Assembly (NCBI GenBank): GCA_005801025.1
Contig: SYDZ01000192.1
Coordinates: 1-9,826, forward strand
DNA length: 9,826 nt
Source of the DNA: Actinomycetota bacterium
GTDB taxonomy: Bacteria > Actinomycetota > Acidimicrobiia > Acidimicrobiales > Ilumatobacteraceae
Direction: 5' to 3'
The number at the start of each line of letters is the position of its first letter. Position 1 is the stretch's first letter. A program made the translations under genes and the position numbers. Below the pieces are notes generated by a model, which was not told where the DNA came from, ran no database searches, and saw nothing but the letters and a program-made list of their open reading frames with translations. This document shows, piece by piece, positions 1 to 6,218 of this stretch.

Positions 1-467
1 CAATCGTGATCGCCTGTGCCCGTGCGGCTCAAGGTGGCGCCACGATCGACGAAGTTGAAGCCATGGCTCGCGATCTTGCGAGCCGCAGCAAGGTGTGGGG
101 AGCACTGGACACCCTCGAAAATCTCCGCAAAGGCGGTCGCATCGGCGGGGCCAAGGCAATGCTGGGATCTGTGCTTTCAGTGAAACCCATCATTGAGGTG
201 CGCGACGGCAGCGTCCAAGAGGGCGGCAAGGTCCGCACTCGCTCAAAGGCTTTGACTTTTCTTGTTGACAAAGTTCGTGAAGCAATGATCCACCCTGGCA
301 TCAGTCAGTTGTCGGTTCTCACCGCTGCAAGTTCAGATGTTGATGCGTTCTTGGCTCAACTGAAGACCGTCTATGAAGGTGAAATCATTGTCGGTGAAAT
401 TGGTGCGGTCGTTGGTTCGCATGCTGGACGCGGAACTATCGGCGTTACCTACTTCGAAAACCCATAG
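1..467 (+). CDS. DegV family fatty-acid-binding protein, C-terminal part
   Basis: This is the 3' half of a DegV-family gene cut by the window edge; codons run from base 3 to a TAG at 465-467. DegV proteins (about 280 residues) bind a fatty acid between two domains and, in Firmicutes where they are called FakB, present it to the kinase FakA for phosphorylation. The visible part has the family signature of the second domain: the LENLRKGGRIGGA stretch followed by a hydrophobic LSVKPIIEV segment (about bases 117-200) and then the charged RTRSKAL segment. The protein ends with the usual Gly-rich GTIGVTYF-type tail. Roughly the first 125 residues are missing, so the Ser that contacts the fatty acid carboxylate cannot be checked. 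It is an 85-bp gap upstream of the kinase gene on the same strand. DegV is not part of the classical trx-par block, so its role here is unknown. Family assignment is firm; biological role is inferred. Confidence 0.88.
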   Translation, partial: IVIACARAAQGGATIDEVEAMARDLASRSKVWGALDTLENLRKGGRIGGAKAMLGSVLSVKPIIEVRDGSVQEGGKVRTRSKALTFLVDKVREAMIHPGISQLSVLTAASSDVDAFLAQLKTVYEGEIIVGEIGAVVGSHAGRGTIGVTYFENP

Positions 468-518
468 CAACGCTCTCACCATGCTGAGATCTTGCTCAAT
501 CTTGGTATTACCTTGAGG

Positions 519-548
519 GACTGGTCGTGAGAACTATCGTTACCAGTC
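519..548. promoter_or_regulatory. Perfect 7-bp inverted repeat just before the kinase start
   Basis: GACTGGT at 519-525 and ACCAGTC at 542-548 are perfect reverse complements separated by 16 bases, ending 4 bases before the kinase ATG at 553. A weak sigma70-like pair overlaps it: TTGAGG at 513-518 and TATCGT at 535-540, spaced 16. If that promoter is real the transcript would begin close to the ATG, giving a leaderless or nearly leaderless message. No Shine-Dalgarno sequence is visible before 553, which fits. The repeat could be an operator or an RNA hairpin covering the start. The sequence facts are direct; the function is inference. Confidence 0.35.
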
Positions 549-552
549 AAGT

Positions 553-2181
553 ATGTCTTCGTCCTCTCACCCCTCAAGCCCGCAACCTGGAACTGTTCTC
601 GCGGGTCGCTATCGCCTTGAGGAAATTCGTGCTCATGGTGGCATGGCTGACGTCTGGCGGGCCACCGATTTACAGCTTGGACGTATCGTAGCCGTCAAGC
701 TTCTCAAGCCACATTTAGCCAATGAATCAACGCTTTCTCAGCGTTTCCGGCGCGAAGCAATTGCTGCGGCAAAGTTGGATCACAGCAGCATCGTGACCGT
801 TCATGATGCGATTGAAGATGACGGTCGCTTAGCAGTCATCATGGCCTTCATTGACGGGCGGTCCCTTCGAGAAGAACTAGATCATGATCAAACATTGAGC
901 GTCAGCAAGGTCTTACACATCGGACTCTATGTACTCGCTGCTCTGAACGCTGCCCATCAGCAGGACCTCATTCACCGTGATGTCAAGCCAGGGAACATCC
1001 TTATCAGTAAACGAAATGAAGTACTACTCACCGATTTTGGGATCGCAAAAATTTTAGATGGTGATGAAGATCTCACGAGTGAAAACATCATGATGGGCAC
1101 GGCGAAGTACCTCTCACCTGAACAAGTTCGCGGCGATCAATTGGATGGGCGCGCCGATCTGTACTCACTGGGGTTAGTGCTCTACGAATGCCTCGTTGGC
1201 AAGGTGCCCTTTGTCGGCAAAAATGACACAGATACCGCTCTCGCTCGCTTGCATCGCGATCCCACAGACCTGTCCACCTTGCGACCAGATGTGGACCCTA
1301 AGGTGACCACAATTATTCACAAACTCTTGGCCCGCGAACCAGAAGATCGCTACGCCAATGCCCGAGAAGCCGGCGAAGCAATTCAAAAAGTCATCAATGC
1401 CCGCAAATCCCAACCTACAACAGGTGCGCCTCGGACCGAGCGCGATCGCACTCCAACACCCGGCAAAGTGATTCGCCCGAAAAACCATACGCCGACGGGC
1501 ACAATCCGCACGCCGACCCCCAGCAACCCGTCTCAGTCACCACAAGAAAAAAGGCCGACGCCTTCACCAAGCGAGCTGAAGAAGCGGAGACCATCCCCAT
1601 TGTTGATCGGTGGCATCGTCGTCTCTGTGCTCCTGGCCTTGCTGATCATTCCTCGGATTCTTGATAGTGGTGACCCGAAAGTAGTTGCCCCCGCCACAAC
1701 GTTGGCCGACTTGATAACAAACACTGACCCCATCAAAATCACGGGGTTTCAGTCATTTGACCCCCAAGGTGATGACGGCGAGGAAAACCCCGACCTGCTA
1801 GCAAACATCACCGACGGTGACTTGAGCACCGCATGGTCAACTGATTGCTACCAATCTTCAACTTTTGGCAGTAAAAGTGGTGTTGGAGTGGTCGTGCAAA
1901 TCAGCGCTTCGGCAATGGCCGAACTACAAATTGGGATTCTTGGCAGAGATTGGCAAGCCGAGGTCTACGCCGCAAACACGAATAGTGATGATCTAGCACT
2001 ATGGGGTTCGCCGATCTGGGAAGGCACTGACGAAAGTGGTTCGACGATCTCGGCTACATTTAGCGCACCAAGCCAATATGTTTTGGTTTATCTCAAAAAA
2101 GTTGGCGCCAGTGGCCTGTGTAGCAACAGAAACCCATACCGAGGCGATATCAGTGAAATCAGCATCATCAACGCTCCCTGA
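553..2181 (+). CDS. Membrane Ser/Thr protein kinase with discoidin-like ectodomain (MviN-tail type)
   Basis: A Hanks-type Ser/Thr kinase anchored in the membrane, 542 residues. The kinase domain spans about 18-280: glycine loop AHGGMADV (28-34 region, first Gly replaced by Ala), ATP-binding Lys49 in VAVK, HRD at 141-143, DFG at 161-163, activation segment to the SPE at 188-190, and Asp202 in DLYS. All main catalytic residues are present, so it should be active. A Pro/Thr-rich basic linker (285-348) repeats TPTP-like units and is a likely phosphorylation site. One membrane span lies at about 349-368. The ectodomain (396-538) has the FDPQGD, DGDLSTAW and GVGVVVQI pattern of the C-terminal sugar-binding-like domain of mycobacterial MviN (Rv3910), with Cys432 and Cys523. 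PASTA repeats are absent, and so is the MurJ flippase domain that MviN carries. The start at 553 is the only one possible: a stop lies in frame at 514 and the next Met is inside the glycine loop. Ligand and substrates are unknown; the CwlM-like protein downstream is a candidate. Confidence 0.9.
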   Translation: MSSSSHPSSPQPGTVLAGRYRLEEIRAHGGMADVWRATDLQLGRIVAVKLLKPHLANESTLSQRFRREAIAAAKLDHSSIVTVHDAIEDDGRLAVIMAFIDGRSLREELDHDQTLSVSKVLHIGLYVLAALNAAHQQDLIHRDVKPGNILISKRNEVLLTDFGIAKILDGDEDLTSENIMMGTAKYLSPEQVRGDQLDGRADLYSLGLVLYECLVGKVPFVGKNDTDTALARLHRDPTDLSTLRPDVDPKVTTIIHKLLAREPEDRYANAREAGEAIQKVINARKSQPTTGAPRTERDRTPTPGKVIRPKNHTPTGTIRTPTPSNPSQSPQEKRPTPSPSELKKRRPSPLLIGGIVVSVLLALLIIPRILDSGDPKVVAPATTLADLITNTDPIKITGFQSFDPQGDDGEENPDLLANITDGDLSTAWSTDCYQSSTFGSKSGVGVVVQISASAMAELQIGILGRDWQAEVYAANTNSDDLALWGSPIWEGTDESGSTISATFSAPSQYVLVYLKKVGASGLCSNRNPYRGDISEISIINAP

Positions 2182-2192
2182 AAAATAGGACC

Positions 2193-2735
2193 ATGGCGCC
2201 CCTTGAACAATTGTTGCGAGATAACTACTCGATGATGCACGCCGTATGTTGGCGGATTTTGAGCAACGAATCTGACGCAGATGACGCAACCCAAAACGCG
2301 ATGATAGCGATTGTCAAAAACTTTTCTTCATTTGATGAGCGTTCGGCTTTTTCAACTTGGGCTTATCGCATCGCCACCAATGCCGCCCTGGACGAATTGC
2401 GACGACGACGGCGACGCCCACTCACACTGCTCAGGCAAGACAACAAAGAAACCACCGATATCGCTGATCAGAGGTCCGAGGATCAATTTTCACACATTGA
2501 GACCCACGATGAACTCTCCTCGGCTTTGGCTCTCATCCCCGAGGAATACCGTGTTGCGCTGGTACTTCGCGATGTAGCCGATTTGGATTACGAAGAAATT
2601 AGCCACATCCTTGATGTCCCCATTGGCACGGTACGTTCACGTATCGCTCGCGGCCGAGGACGGCTAGCGGAGATTCTTGGGAACCAAAACCCCAGCGCCG
2701 AACGTCCAACACCAGACAGCGAAAGCCCTTCATGA
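2193..2735 (+). CDS. sigM: ECF-family RNA polymerase sigma factor, SigM-like
   Basis: An extracytoplasmic-function sigma factor of 180 residues that directs RNA polymerase to stress promoters. Region 2 runs from about 8 to 75: DADDATQNA is the core-binding segment and SAFSTWAYRIATNAALDELRRR is the -10 recognition helix. A hydrophilic linker follows (76-108). Region 4 spans about 109-162, with LIPEEYRVALVLRDV then the helix-turn-helix YEEISHILDVPIGTVRSRIARGR. The tail (163-180) is disordered. The ATG at 2193 has AGGA at 2187-2190, only 2 bases away, which is tight; the next Met (2232) would cut into region 2, so 2193 is kept. It begins 11 bases after the kinase stop and its stop overlaps the next gene by ATGA, the classical sigma/anti-sigma coupling. 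The symbol rests on its position before trxB, equal to M. tuberculosis sigM; the target regulon cannot be read from the window. Confidence 0.9.
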   Translation: MAPLEQLLRDNYSMMHAVCWRILSNESDADDATQNAMIAIVKNFSSFDERSAFSTWAYRIATNAALDELRRRRRRPLTLLRQDNKETTDIADQRSEDQFSHIETHDELSSALALIPEEYRVALVLRDVADLDYEEISHILDVPIGTVRSRIARGRGRLAEILGNQNPSAERPTPDSESPS

Positions 2736-3472
2736 ACGACGACCTCAACACCATTAACCCCGGCAGTCCAGAATATATTGACGGCCTCGCAAGTCTGTGT
2801 CTTGACGCAGAAATGACCCTGAACCAAGTCCCTGAAGAGTTTCGTTTGGCGGTGCACACACGAATGTCACAATTCGCCGAGCAACGCCGGCGCTTGCAGT
2901 CATCGGCTGTGGTTGTCGATCAAACAACGATCAGCACAGCGGTGGAGGCAATTTTCTCAAGCTCGCGTGGGCAGGTTGTTGGTCAACGACGGCGGCGTTT
3001 TGTTGTCTACGTTGGGTCACTGGCCGCGGCCGCGGCCTTCGTGGCCATTGTTGGCGTAGCGATCAATCAAAATTCGCCCTCTGAACAGGCTGACCAGTTT
3101 TCGTCAAGCGTCAGTCTTGCAAGCGACAGTCTTGCAGTAGACAACGCTACGCCCGAGAGCGCTACGCCGACGGCCGATGCGACAGCTCCAGAGACCACAG
3201 GTGTCGGCGCAAAGGCTGACCCTTCATCGTTTCAGGCCATCAGTAATGAGAGCGAACTGCAAACACTGCTCGACGAATGGCTCGCGCTAGGCGCAGTGCC
3301 CCCAACCGTCATCAACGCCCAGTGTGTGGATGATCTACGACCAGCAGTTGCTGTCGGGTCGCCAATTTCCATATTTGCAGATCAACCAGCAGAAATTCAC
3401 TTTGATGTGACCCAAGGAATCGCTGTTTATCGCCTCAGTGACTGCACTCTGCTGGCGAAAATCGTGCCTTAA
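2732..3472 (+). CDS. Probable membrane anti-sigma factor for the adjacent SigM-like protein
   Basis: A 246-residue single-span membrane protein beginning within the stop of the sigma gene (ATGA, bases 2732-2735). The N-terminal part (about 13-60) is helical and charged (LASLCLDAEMTLNQVPEEF...), suited to hold a sigma factor. It lacks the HxxxCxxC zinc motif of ZAS anti-sigma proteins. An Arg cluster (86-89) precedes a membrane span at about 90-111, so the N terminus is cytoplasmic. The outer part has a low-complexity Ser/Thr/Ala/Pro linker (115-160) with small tandem duplications, then a compact domain (166-246) with Cys198 and Cys238 that may form a disulfide. Position matches Rv3912 (RsmM) in M. 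tuberculosis. Family knowledge says such proteins are cleaved in the membrane to free sigma; that this one works so is inference. I do not recognise the outer domain. Confidence 0.72.
   Translation: MNDDLNTINPGSPEYIDGLASLCLDAEMTLNQVPEEFRLAVHTRMSQFAEQRRRLQSSAVVVDQTTISTAVEAIFSSSRGQVVGQRRRRFVVYVGSLAAAAAFVAIVGVAINQNSPSEQADQFSSSVSLASDSLAVDNATPESATPTADATAPETTGVGAKADPSSFQAISNESELQTLLDEWLALGAVPPTVINAQCVDDLRPAVAVGSPISIFADQPAEIHFDVTQGIAVYRLSDCTLLAKIVP
3106..3172 (+). repeat. Two neighbouring 15-bp tandem duplications in the anti-sigma linker
   Basis: Bases 3106-3120 and 3121-3135 are tandem 15-mers differing at one base (AAGCG[T/A]CAGTCTTGC). They encode SVSLA then SDSLA. Seven bases later, 3143-3157 and 3158-3172 form a second, more diverged 15-bp pair around GCTACGCC, encoding NATPE then SATPT. 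Both units are whole codons and keep the frame. They lie in the extracytoplasmic linker of the anti-sigma candidate, where length change is likely tolerated. Replication slippage is the simplest origin. Confidence 0.7.
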
Positions 3473-3481
3473 CTCAGGTTC

Positions 3482-3826
3482 GTGGCTAGCCTCAACCCCA
3501 TGGCTGGCAACCCACTCACCGACCCAAATTGGGCTGCGGAATTCACGCAGACAATTGTCAAGAGCATTGACAAGGTTCGCAACCGTACGACCAAGCCAAT
3601 CGTCATGATCGCCCGTGGTTTGGTGTTCGGAATATTGATTGCTTTCCTCGGAATGATGGCCCTTGTGTTGCTCTTGGTTGGACTTTCGCGCGGACTCATC
3701 AATCTTCTTGAGTGGCCCTTTGATCACGATACGGCGGTATGGATGTCCCACCTGATCCTGGGTTCTTTATTAATTCTCAGCGGGACCATCTTGATGATCA
3801 AGCGTCAACGCAAAGAAGGCGTGTAA
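3482..3826 (+). CDS. Small two-span membrane protein of unknown function
   Basis: I do not recognise this protein. It is 114 residues with a polar N terminus (1-38, containing the helix-prone WAAEFTQTIVKSIDKVRNR), two hydrophobic segments at about 40-68 and 86-107, and a short basic tail (KRQRKEG). The positive residues at 32-39 and at the C terminus suggest that both ends lie in the cytoplasm with a short outer loop around 70-85. The GTG at 3482 is preceded by AGG at 3476-3478, very close; an ATG at 3500 has no ribosome site, so GTG is preferred but not certain. The gene lies 9 bases after the anti-sigma stop and its TAA touches the trxB GTG, so it is surely co-transcribed with trxB. Its topology resembles small holin-like or other actinobacterial membrane accessory proteins, but no function can be assigned. 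It has no counterpart in the M. tuberculosis sigM-trxB arrangement that I know. Confidence 0.75.
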   Translation: MASLNPMAGNPLTDPNWAAEFTQTIVKSIDKVRNRTTKPIVMIARGLVFGILIAFLGMMALVLLLVGLSRGLINLLEWPFDHDTAVWMSHLILGSLLILSGTILMIKRQRKEGV

Positions 3827-4771
3827 GTGTCCACACATCACCATCTCATCATTATTGGTTCGGGTCCCGCTGGATTGACTGCGGCCATCTATGCCGCACG
3901 CGCCAATCTTGTTCCGTTTGTTATTGAAGGTGAGCCGAGTAGCACGAGCGATCAACCTGGTGGGCAACTGATGCTGACAACAGACGTTGAAAACTTTCCT
4001 GGATTTCCCGAAGGCATTATGGGCCCCGAATTGATGATGCGATTTAGAGATCAGGCTGCGCGCTTTGGGGCCACATTTTTATCGGGCCGGGTGACTTCAA
4101 TTGAGTTCGGCGAACGCCCGCTCAAAGTTCATGTTCGCAATCAAGTTTTCACAGCTGATGCGGTGATTATTTCTACTGGCGCACAAAGTTTAATGCTCGG
4201 TCTAGAAGCTGAAGAACGCCTGATAGGACACGGTGTTTCAACCTGTGCAACATGTGATGGATTCTTTTTCCGAGGTAAGGAAATCGCTGTCGTCGGTGGC
4301 GGAGATTCAGCCATTGAGGAAGCAAACTTTCTCACAAAATTCGCCTCAAAAGTGACGCTCATTCATCGACGAGATTCGTTACGGGCGAGCAAAATTATGC
4401 AAGACCGCGCTCTCAATAATCCGAAGATTGAAATGTTGTGGAACACCGCTGTCACTGAAATTGTCGGTAAGGATCAACTTGAATCAATTTCACTGCAGAA
4501 CACTGTGACCGCTGAGCGCAGTAGTTTGGCTGTTGCTGGATTGTTTATCGCTATTGGACATCGCCCGAACACGGATGTCTTTAAGGGTGTGATCGACATG
4601 GAAGACAGTGGATATCTCATCACTCGACCAGACAGCACATATACCAATATTCCTGGAGTCTTTGCCTGCGGAGATGTCAAAGATCACGTCTATCGTCAAG
4701 CGATTACTGCTGCTGGATCAGGTTGTATGGCAGCCCTTGACGCCGAGCGTTGGCTTGAACAGCAGCACTGA
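3827..4771 (+). CDS. trxB: Thioredoxin reductase
   Basis: A cytoplasmic flavoenzyme that uses NADPH to reduce the disulfide of thioredoxin. The 314-residue length is normal for the low-molecular-weight class. FAD is bound by GSGPAG at 11-16 and by the C-terminal GVFACGDV segment (about residues 278-285). The NADPH domain contains the redox pair CATC at 140-143, the dinucleotide fold VVGGGDSA at 155-162 and the phosphate-binding HRR at 180-182. The tail RQAITAAGSGCMAALDAERWL is typical. The GTG start at 3827 directly follows the TAA of the preceding small membrane protein gene (no spacer) and has AGAAGG at 3814-3819, 7 bases upstream. The gene is 51 bases ahead of trxA, its substrate. Assignment is secure. 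Confidence 0.97.
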   Translation: MSTHHHLIIIGSGPAGLTAAIYAARANLVPFVIEGEPSSTSDQPGGQLMLTTDVENFPGFPEGIMGPELMMRFRDQAARFGATFLSGRVTSIEFGERPLKVHVRNQVFTADAVIISTGAQSLMLGLEAEERLIGHGVSTCATCDGFFFRGKEIAVVGGGDSAIEEANFLTKFASKVTLIHRRDSLRASKIMQDRALNNPKIEMLWNTAVTEIVGKDQLESISLQNTVTAERSSLAVAGLFIAIGHRPNTDVFKGVIDMEDSGYLITRPDSTYTNIPGVFACGDVKDHVYRQAITAAGSGCMAALDAERWLEQQH

Positions 4772-4782
4772 GCCAATCGCGG

Positions 4783-4788
4783 TAAGAT
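4783..4788 (+). promoter_or_regulatory. Possible -10 element ahead of trxA
   Basis: TAAGAT at 4783-4788 in the trxB-trxA gap matches TATAAT at four of six positions including the key A and T bases. It would place transcription start near 4795, about 28 bases before the trxA ATG. No convincing -35 hexamer lies 16-18 bases upstream, so this is weak. If real, it allows extra thioredoxin transcripts beyond read-through from trxB. Confidence 0.22.
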
Positions 4789-4810
4789 CTATTCTCTCGC
4801 AACAACAATG

Positions 4811-4816
4811 AAAGGA
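4811..4816 (+). promoter_or_regulatory. Ribosome binding site that sets the trxA start
   Basis: AAAGGA at 4811-4816 sits 6 bases before the ATG at 4823. An earlier in-frame ATG at 4808 would overlap this ribosome site and has none of its own, so 4823 is taken as the true start. Confidence 0.8.
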
Positions 4817-4822
4817 CGCGAC

Positions 4823-5152
4823 ATGGCTGACGGCATCGTGACACTCACTTCTGGAACCTTTGATGAAACAGTCAACTCATCAATAACCCCAATAGTTGTT
4901 GACTTTTGGGCTGAATGGTGCGGACCATGCAAGATGATCGCGCCCATCCTTGGTGAAATCGCTTCTGAAAAAGCTGGACAAGTGACCATTGCCAAACTCA
5001 ATGTTGATGAGTATGGCGATATCGCACAGCGTTACGGAGTGATGAGTATTCCAACATTGTTGGTTTTCAAAGATGGCGAAATCGTCAAGCGGCTCGTGGG
5101 TGCAAAAGGCAAAGGACAGCTTCTTTCGGAGCTGGATGAATTTCTCGTCTGA
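4823..5152 (+). CDS. trxA: Thioredoxin
   Basis: A 109-residue cytoplasmic thioredoxin that passes electrons from TrxB to protein disulfides. The active site WCGPC is at residues 32-36, after the VVDFWAE strand. The cis-proline motif SIPTLLVF has Pro77, and the family's GAKGKGQL helix start follows. All catalytic residues are intact and the length is standard. The start at 4823 was chosen because AAAGGA lies 6 bases upstream; an ATG five codons earlier lacks a ribosome site. The TGA at 5150-5152 overlaps the ATG of the CwlM-like gene (TGATG), so the two are translationally coupled, as trxC and cwlM are neighbours in mycobacteria. Assignment is secure. Confidence 0.97.
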   Translation: MADGIVTLTSGTFDETVNSSITPIVVDFWAEWCGPCKMIAPILGEIASEKAGQVTIAKLNVDEYGDIAQRYGVMSIPTLLVFKDGEIVKRLVGAKGKGQLLSELDEFLV

Positions 5153-6102
5153 TGTCTCTAGCTCCCGGAGATTCGGGTGAGGCTGTTCGTCAACTACAAC
5201 GGCGCCTCGGTGTTGCGGGCTATTTGCCAGCAAACAAAATGTCTGATGATATGTACTGCGCGCAGACGCAACAGGCCGTGAGTGCTTTTCAAACAGAGAG
5301 TGGTCTCCCCGTCACTGGTCTATGCGATGAAGATACGTGGACTGCTTTATTGGAAGCATGGTGGAATCTAGGTGATCGGCCGCTTGTGCTGCGAAGCCCC
5401 AACTTACGAGGCGATGATGTCACAGAATTGCAAAGGATCTTGTCTCGTTTGGGTTTCGATTGCGGACGCATTGACGGAATTTTCGGTCAGAAACTTGATC
5501 GTGCATTAAATCACTTTCAGTTAAACGCTGGTCTTGAAGTTGACGGCGTTTGCCATCAAGATACGGTCAACGTTTTACGGCGTCTATCGCGAATGTCCGG
5601 TGATGGTCCTGGTATCGCCTTTGTTCGCGACGCTGAAGAAGCGCGTTACGGTCAGCCGTTAGTCGGGCGGCGCGTCGCTGTCGGTCAGTTTGGCGATTTT
5701 GACGAATTACGCGAAGCCCTCAACGGGGCATTGCGAAAACACGGAGCAATGCTCATTGAGTTACCTCACGGCGACTCCACGGAGCAAAGTCAAACTGCCA
5801 ATCTTCTCGGAGCTGATGTGTACGTGGGTTTTGAATCTTCACCCGAACGTGAATCGCGCATTTCTTATTATGCAGTTCCCTCTTTTGAATCCGCGGGCGG
5901 ACGTTCGCTAGCACTGTTAATGGAAAGACACTTGCGCGATGTGGTCCCTGGCATTGCCATTGAGGGAATGCGCTTACCGATATTGCGGGAAACAAAAATG
6001 CCAGCAGTTTTAGTGACTTTGGGCCCTGTGGAGGTCATACTGTCAAAAAACGCCCGGATCGCCGAGGCAATTTTCTTAGCGTTATTGGCCTGGGCTCCTT
6101 AA
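5152..6102 (+). CDS. cwlM: CwlM-like peptidoglycan-binding protein with degenerate amidase domain
   Basis: This 316-residue protein has two peptidoglycan-binding (PGB_1) repeats at about 5-68 and 82-143, each with the G(D/E)xVxxLQRxL opening and the DGxxxxxTxxAVxxFQ-like middle. Residues 173-313 are a remnant of an N-acetylmuramoyl-L-alanine amidase (Amidase_3) fold: TANLLGADVYVGFESS and LRETKMPAVLVTLGPVE align by eye to known segments. The DPGHGG motif with the first zinc His is absent, SIHAN is replaced by GFESS (226-230) and the catalytic Glu of AVLVE is Thr289. It should therefore not cleave peptidoglycan. No signal peptide is visible, so it is cytoplasmic. In mycobacteria CwlM is a cytoplasmic regulator that, when phosphorylated by PknB, activates MurA. 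The same job is inferred here. The ATG overlaps the trxA stop, and a terminator follows at 6190-6218. Confidence 0.82.
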   Translation: MSLAPGDSGEAVRQLQRRLGVAGYLPANKMSDDMYCAQTQQAVSAFQTESGLPVTGLCDEDTWTALLEAWWNLGDRPLVLRSPNLRGDDVTELQRILSRLGFDCGRIDGIFGQKLDRALNHFQLNAGLEVDGVCHQDTVNVLRRLSRMSGDGPGIAFVRDAEEARYGQPLVGRRVAVGQFGDFDELREALNGALRKHGAMLIELPHGDSTEQSQTANLLGADVYVGFESSPERESRISYYAVPSFESAGGRSLALLMERHLRDVVPGIAIEGMRLPILRETKMPAVLVTLGPVEVILSKNARIAEAIFLALLAWAP

Positions 6103-6121
6103 AAAGAGCCATATTGCAGAG

Positions 6122-6130
6122 TTATCCACA
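6122..6130 (+). promoter_or_regulatory. Perfect DnaA box in the cwlM-parB gap
   Basis: TTATCCACA at 6122-6130 is an exact match to the consensus DnaA box. Weaker relatives lie nearby: TTTTCCCCA at 6134-6142 (7 of 9) and TTATCCTGG at 6176-6184 (6 of 9). The whole convergent gap is only 116 bases and holds no gene. The match is direct; binding by DnaA and any role as a titration or accessory origin site are inferred from the origin-proximal gene order. Confidence 0.55.
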
Positions 6131-6189
6131 GACTTTTCCCCACCTTGTGCGAAACCTTCTCGCGCGACTAGAGGGTTATCCTGGCACTC

Positions 6190-6218
6190 AAAGTCTCAAC
6201 AACTTGTTGAGACTTTTT
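6190..6218. terminator. Rho-independent, probably bidirectional terminator between cwlM and parB
   Basis: GTCTCAACAA at 6193-6202 and TTGTTGAGAC at 6204-6213 are perfect complements around one base, extended by AAA (6190-6192) pairing with TTT (6214-6216). A folded RNA would open a few central pairs to form the loop. Five T residues (6214-6218) follow on the + strand, good for ending the cwlM transcript. The - strand copy lies directly after the parB TAG but has only three T residues, so it is weaker in that direction. It separates the two converging units. Confidence 0.85.

Noticed and set aside
3022..3037. 16-bp palindrome GGCCGCGGCCGCGGCC
   Set aside because: It is a run of alanine codons in the membrane span of the anti-sigma candidate; GC-rich alanine codons produce this pattern without a separate function.
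3325..3333. TGTGGATGA, an 8-of-9 DnaA box on the - strand
   Set aside because: It lies within the anti-sigma coding sequence, is imperfect, and 8-of-9 matches are expected by chance in a window this long.
3335..3751. 138-codon - strand frame across the anti-sigma end and small membrane protein
   Set aside because: It opposes two well-spaced + strand genes, has no membrane or domain pattern and would interrupt a tightly packed operon.
4808..4822. Earlier ATG for trxA (five extra residues)
   Set aside because: The only ribosome site, AAAGGA at 4811-4816, lies after this ATG and serves the one at 4823.
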